From Anadara kagoshimensis (Eukaryota; Mollusca; Bivalvia; Arcoida; Arcidae): a stretch of 64,000 nt of DNA. The stretch is from NCBI GenBank assembly GCA_021292105.1, contig CM037874.1, positions 31,698,800 to 31,762,799 of the forward strand. The letters run 5' to 3'. Within the stretch, counting starts at the first letter, position 1. Each line of letters opens with the position of its first letter. Position numbers and translations under genes: made by a program. Shown here in pieces: positions 58,991 through 64,000 of this stretch. Under the pieces are notes generated by a model. It saw nothing but the letters and a program-made list of their open reading frames with translations. It searched no databases and had not been told where the DNA came from.

Positions 58991-60419
58991 ATGTGGAATA
59001 AAACTTCATATTGGTTATTTAAGTTTTATTTGGCGGCCATAGTGCTAATGATTGACAGAGTAGTGGACAGTCAATATGATAATATCAACCCTTTTACACA
59101 CAGGAATACAAATAATGCAGCGGGTAGGTATTCTTCATATTTCTTCTCATATGTTTAGCCATTTTATTTTTTTCTGTTTGGTTCTAGTAATTTCCATGTT
59201 AATTTAGTAACGTTTTGTCATTACGTTATCTTGTTTTTCGTTGCATCTTATAATCTTCATATGATTTAAGTTATTCAAAAACTTCAGTTCATTTTAATTG
59301 TTCATTAAGTTCGGCTCAATCATAAATGTTTTGATCAAAGATAAAAATATACAGGCAAACAACATTGACATGTCCGCTTGACCTTTACTTTAAATATTCA
59401 TTACGGACGAGTTCAATTATATATAGGGGAAAAAAGTATTGTTTTATCTACACATCACTGAACCCGTGCATTGTATATGTATTACCTGTGAATCTTAACA
59501 CTACCCATGTTTGGGGTGGACCCTCCTTTATGAAAATTCCTGGTGAAAGGTCAAGCGGAGAGGTCAATGCTGTTATCCTATATATGTTTATATATTTGTT
59601 TTTATTCTCATTAATCAGCAAACTCTAATATAGACACAGAGGCTAGACAACGTCTAACAGCTTTAGAGGCGAAAATGGAATTGATATTAGCGGACAGAGT
59701 AAACAGCAATAAAGCACTGGATATGGTCGCAGATGTAATGAAGCTAATTATTGAAATCCAAAAACAAAATAATGAACTTACAACTGCTTTACATGTACTA
59801 GAAAATAAAGTAGAATCAGACAAAAACGTTCAGGAAGAAATGCTAACTGATGTGAACCAAACCATCTTGAATCAGCAACATAAATTTACAGCTGCTTTGC
59901 ATGTGTTAGAAAATAAAGTAAAATCGGACAACGCCGCTCAAGCTAAGATGTTAATCATTGTGAACCAAACTATTTCGGATAACCTACATAATTTGACAGC
60001 TGCGTTACATAAATTAGAAAATAAAGTAGAATCAGTCAAACACGTTCAGGATGAAATGCTAACTGATGTGAACCAAACTATTTTTGATGAACTTCATAAT
60101 TTGACATCTACTTTACATGGATTAGAAAAAAATGTTAAATCAAGCAAACACGTTCAGGATGTAATGCTAAGTAATGTGAACCAAACTATCTTGAATCAGC
60201 AACATAATTTCACGTCTGCGTTACATGTGTTAGAAAATAAGGTAAAATCGGACACAGCCGTTCGAAAGAAGATGGTAGCCATTGTGAACCAAACCATCTT
60301 GAATAAAAAGCATGATTTGACTAGTATTGTGCTTGATCATATCACGGATACTAGGAATTTAAATGATAAAATTAACATGATTAATACAACTCTCCAAAAC
60401 CGCATTTCAAATGACTTTG
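58991..60419 (+). CDS. Coiled-coil C1q-type gene, cassette copy 2: leader and first coiled-coil exon
   Basis: Exons 58991-59123 (MWNKTSYWLFKFYLAAIVLM, then VVDSQYDNIN) and 59619-60419 (801 bp) join in phase 1 for 311 residues. The coiled-coil exon has five 36-residue repeats of the form HNFTAALHVLENKVKS plus a linker with VNQTI, and ends with NTTLQNRISNDFG at a GTAAGT donor in phase 1. The frame is intact, unlike copy 1. The expected C1q exon is not found downstream; a second coiled-coil exon (61493-62716) takes its place. If intron retention occurred, the frame would close at once after FGK. Whether this copy makes a working protein is unclear. Confidence 0.7.
59350..59585. mobile_element. 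MITE of the GGCAAACAACATTGACC family in intron 1, copy 2 gene
   Basis: Same insertion as 44846-45080, carried along by the cassette duplication; it ends just before the exon at 59619. Confidence 0.7.
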
Positions 60420-60636
60420 GTAAGTAATAACAAATTATCCAGATATCAAATATCAATTAGGCATTGAATGATAAGTTTTTAAACAAATTAGTAATATATC
60501 ACGTAATTTTACTGTAGAACGCATTTTATTGTATGGTCATATACAATGTTTGAATCGTTGTATATTCCCTATAACTTTACTATTGTGCAATGAAATTAGC
60601 CAAGGTTATAATTATACAGTTACCTATAACTGCAAA

Positions 60637-61180
60637 ATAAGTAAGTTCCCACCAGGGAAGTGAGAACAAGTACTCCAGAAGGGTAAGCCCCTCCTGTTTA
60701 ACTTAAGAGTGTCAAATACATCCATAGACAAACATACTAATCCATGTCCAAGTCACAATCCAGAAGCAAAGTAAAAACTTTGAAACTAATAAATTAGGTA
60801 AAACACGTGAACTTCCGTTAGGTAAGTGAGGCAGAGTGCTCCGGAAGGATAAGCACCTACTGTTTAGGTAGCTGCAGCCGCCACGTGGTTTATCAAAATT
60901 GAATAAAAGGAACATAAATCTATGGGACGTCGAATATGTCAAGGGTAATCCTGGACACATAGACATAAGAAAATTAACAATACTGTGATGACTGCCATAA
61001 AATATTTTGTTAGCCCTGAGAAGCCTAGACTTGCAATTTGCCTGAGTTAACAATTTCAGGATTACCCTGGATATCTTTAATTTTCAATAGTTCCATGTTT
61101 CTTTTTCACTTTCAATTTTTATTTGAAATCTGGTCGATGTAGCTAGCTAAACAGGAGGCGTGTATCCTTCCGGATATTAA
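60637..61180 (-). mobile_element. Retroelement tails in the copy 2 coiled-coil gene
   Basis: Matches 46137-47000, but about 340 bp (46215-46553 in copy 1) is missing at 60723. Same tail family (GTGCTCCGGAAGGATAAGCA). Confidence 0.6.
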
Positions 61181-61492
61181 TCGATAGTTTGTTTTTTAAT
61201 TTTATTTATATATTCGTTTTTGTAGCAGCTTCTACCAGTTTAGTATATTATATTTTTCCATCCATTCATTTCATAACGGATGGTCAAATTAAAAATATTT
61301 TTAATTTCAGTGGTAAATATACAACCAAATGTTACGCACTCTTTATATTTTTATCTAAAGAAAACATATTCCGTCAGTGAAAACCAATGTTTCAGACTCT
61401 AAAAGATTAGGTTAGCTATATCTTTGATAAGTAATCATTTTTAACGGATTAACATAAATACACTAATCATTCTTTATTTCAGACCATTTCAG

Positions 61493-62716
61493 ACTCTAAT
61501 ATAGACACAGAGGCTAGACAACGTCTAACAGCTTTAGAGGCGAAAATGGACTTGATATTAGCGGACAGAGTAAACAGCAATAAAGCAGTGGATATGGTAG
61601 CAGATGTAATGAAGCTAATTATTGAAATCCAAAAACAAAATAATGAACTTACAACAGCTTTACATGTACTAGAAAATAAAGTAGAATCAGACAAAAACGT
61701 TCAGCAGGAAATGCTAACTGATGTGAACCAAACCATCTTGAACCAGCAACATATTTTACAGCTGTTTTGCATGTGTTAGAAAATAAAGTAAAATCGGACA
61801 ACGCCGCTCAAGCTAAGATGTTTATCATTGTGAACCAAACTATTTCGGAAACCTACATAATTTGACAGATGCGTTACATAAATTAGAAAATAAAGTAGAA
61901 TCAGACAAACACGTTCAGGATGAAATGCTTACTGATGTGAACCAAACTATTTTTGATGAACTTCATAATTTGACATCTACTTTACATGGATTAGAAAATA
62001 ATGTTAAATCAAACAAAAACGTTCAGGAGGAAATGCTAACTGATGTGAACCAAATCATCTTGAACCAGCAACATAATTTTACAGCTGCTTTACACGTGTT
62101 AGAAAATAAAGTAAAATCGGAAGTCGCCGCTCAAGCTAAGATGTTAATCATTGTGAACCAAACTATTTCAACCTACATAATTTGACAGCTGCGTTACATA
62201 AATTAGAAAATAAAGTAGAATCGGTCAAACACGTTCAGGATGAAAAGCTAACTGATGTGAACCAAACTATTTCTGATGAACTTCATAATTTGACATCTAC
62301 TTTACATGGATTAGAAAAAAATGTTAAATCAAACAATCACGTTCGGGATGAAATGCTAAGTAATGTGAACCAAACTATCTTGAATCAGCAACATAATTTC
62401 ACGTCTGCGTTAGATGTGTTAGAAAATAAGGTAAAATCGGACACAGCCGTTCGAAAGAAGATGGTAGCCATTGTGAACCAAACCATCTTGAATCAGCAAC
62501 ATAATTTCACGGCTGCGTTACATGTGCTAGAAAATAAGGTAAAATCGGACACAGCCGTTCGAAAGAAGATGGTAGCCATTGTGAACCAAACCATCTTGAA
62601 TCAAAAGCATGATTTGACTAGTATTGTGCTTGATCATATCACGGATACTAGGAAATTAAATGATAAAATTAACATGATTAATACAACTCTCCAAAACCGC
62701 CTTTCAAATGACTTTG
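61493..62716 (+). pseudogene. Second coiled-coil exon at the position of the C1q exon, nine repeats, internally broken
   Basis: 1224 bp, acceptor ATTTCAG at 61486-61492, donor GTAAGT at 62717. It opens in phase with the exon at 60419 (G/AC makes Asp, then SNIDTEARQRL). It contains nine copies of the 36-residue repeat against five in its paralogs. Three small deletions (1, 1 and 4 bp, near 61751, 61850 and 62170) shift the frame in the middle and sum to 6 bp, so the last four repeats return to frame. Its upstream flank is C1q-gene intron 2, so it sits exactly where a C1q exon would be. Most likely a product of unequal exchange now decaying. Confidence 0.65.
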
Positions 62717-62936
62717 GTAAGTAATAACAAATTATCCAAATATCAAATATCAATTAGGCATTGAACGATAAGTTTTTAAACAAATTAGTAATATATCACG
62801 TAATTTTACTGTAGAACGCATTTTATGGAATGGTCATATACAATGTTTGAATCGTTGTATATTCCCTATAACTTATACTATTGTGCAATGAAATTAGCTA
62901 AGGTTATAATTATACAGTTACCTACAACTGCAAAAT

Positions 62937-63738
62937 AAGTAAGTTCCCACCAGGGAAGTGAGAACAAGTGCTCCGGAAGGGTAAGCCCCTCCTGTTTAGC
63001 TTAGAGTGTCAAATATATCCATAGTAATTATGGATAACATACAGCCTACTTATCAACAACAATATGATTGGAACCATAAAACTCTTTAAAGGACTAGATA
63101 CGTCTATGCTTGTAATATTTCTTCGTGTATAATTTTTTTTTATTTTACACTTGTCCACTTTCATTTCCTATGCAGCAACCTGCTTATGGGTTATTTGCTT
63201 CATAATTAATACGCTATAGTAGAACGTTCCAACTATGGGAACTTTAAACGACGAAGCAAGATGCCTACAAATAAATAGTTGGCCAAGGCATATTGCCACC
63301 TAGGCTTATTAGGGCCCTTAAAAAGTTTTATGACCGTCATCACAGTATTTTGATAATCAAACACAAACATACTAATCCATGTCCAAGTCACAATCCAGAA
63401 GCAAAGTAAAAACTTTGAAACTAAGAAATTAGGTAAAACACCTGAACTTCCATCAGGTAAGTGAGGCCGGGTGCTCCGGAAGGGTAAGCACCTACTGTTT
63501 AGGTAGCTTCACCCGCCACGTGGTTTATCAAAATTGAATGAAAGGAACATAAAACTATGGGACGTCGAATATGTCAAGGGTAATCCTGGACACATAGACA
63601 TAAGAAAATTAACAATACTGTGATGACTGCCATAAAATATTTTGTTAGCCCTGAGAAGCCTAGACTTGCAATTTACCTGATTTAACAATTTCAGGATTAC
63701 CCTGGATATCTTTAATTTCCAATAGTTCCATGTCTCTT
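62937..63738 (-). mobile_element. Retroelement tails after the second coiled-coil exon
   Basis: A third copy of the intron 2 tail pair. At 63738 it breaks off inside the sequence matching 46945 and jumps to sequence matching about 48975. Confidence 0.6.
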
Positions 63739-64000
63739 TTTCACGCAGCAGCTATCCATATGTTTTCTTATATAACTGTGCACTTCGAATTACCTGATGT
63801 AATGGAGATACAGACATAGTGCAAGTTGTATGTATCTGAAAGTAAGACAAAGACTACATATGAAATACAGGAAATATGCTTTCCAATTATAATGAAGAAG
63901 AACTATTTAATGCAAAATTAGCATACTCCATATGAAATACAGGAAATATGCTGAAGAAGAACTAATTAATGCAAAATTATCATACTGAAGAAGAACTAAT

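Noticed and set aside
59611-59823. Antisense 70-codon frame conserved in three places (45109, 59611, 61479)
   Set aside because: It is the complement of the first part of the coiled-coil exons and is conserved only because the sense strand is.

Overview
The window looks like nuclear DNA of a mollusc, most likely a bivalve. It is AT-rich, has spliced genes with GT/AG introns, carries scavenger-receptor (SRCR), thrombospondin (TSP1) and secreted C1q domains of the kind expanded in bivalves, and is dense in tRNA-derived SINEs, palindromic MITEs, (CT)n/(AG)n tracts and minisatellites. The species cannot be named from the sequence, and the bivalve call is an inference.

Region 1 (about 4.85-21.5 kb, minus strand) holds one long multi-exon gene for a secreted or membrane-anchored adhesion/scavenger protein. 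In coding order I read a short leader exon, two SRCR domains (each split over two exons), four TSP1 repeats (one exon each) and one LDL-receptor class A repeat. All ten exons join in phase, and the last ends in phase 1, so the 3' end lies left of the window. The introns are full of MITEs, SINEs and simple repeats.

Region 2 (about 17.6-37.6 kb) is gene-poor and repeat-rich. It holds a PIF/Harbinger-like element made of degenerate decamers, a SINE broken by a 706-bp TIR element, another SINE broken by a 1.45-kb long-TIR Mutator-like element, a decayed LINE with a younger retroelement tail inside it, several minisatellites (80, 51 and about 30 bp units), and a TTAA-flanked element carrying a 4.3-kb DNA transposon whose broken transposase has a C-terminal PHD-finger-like motif.

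Region 3 (about 29.6-64 kb, plus strand) is a tandem duplication of a two-gene cassette. Each copy has a short C1q gene (leader exon plus C1q exon) followed by a larger gene (leader exon, an exon of N-glycosylatable 36-residue coiled-coil repeats, C1q exon). The copies have decayed in different ways. In copy 1 the short C1q gene is intact and the coiled-coil gene has a 1-bp frameshift. In copy 2 the short gene has lost its leader exon, while the coiled-coil gene has an intact coiled-coil exon but a second, longer coiled-coil exon where C1q should be, and no C1q exon before the window ends. Insertions and minisatellite expansions present in one copy only date several mobile elements relative to the duplication.

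The recognisable products (SRCR/TSP1/LDLa and C1q proteins) would act outside the cell in recognition or adhesion. Nothing here shows that they work together beyond that shared theme. I saw no rRNA gene, no confident functional tRNA gene and no CRISPR array.
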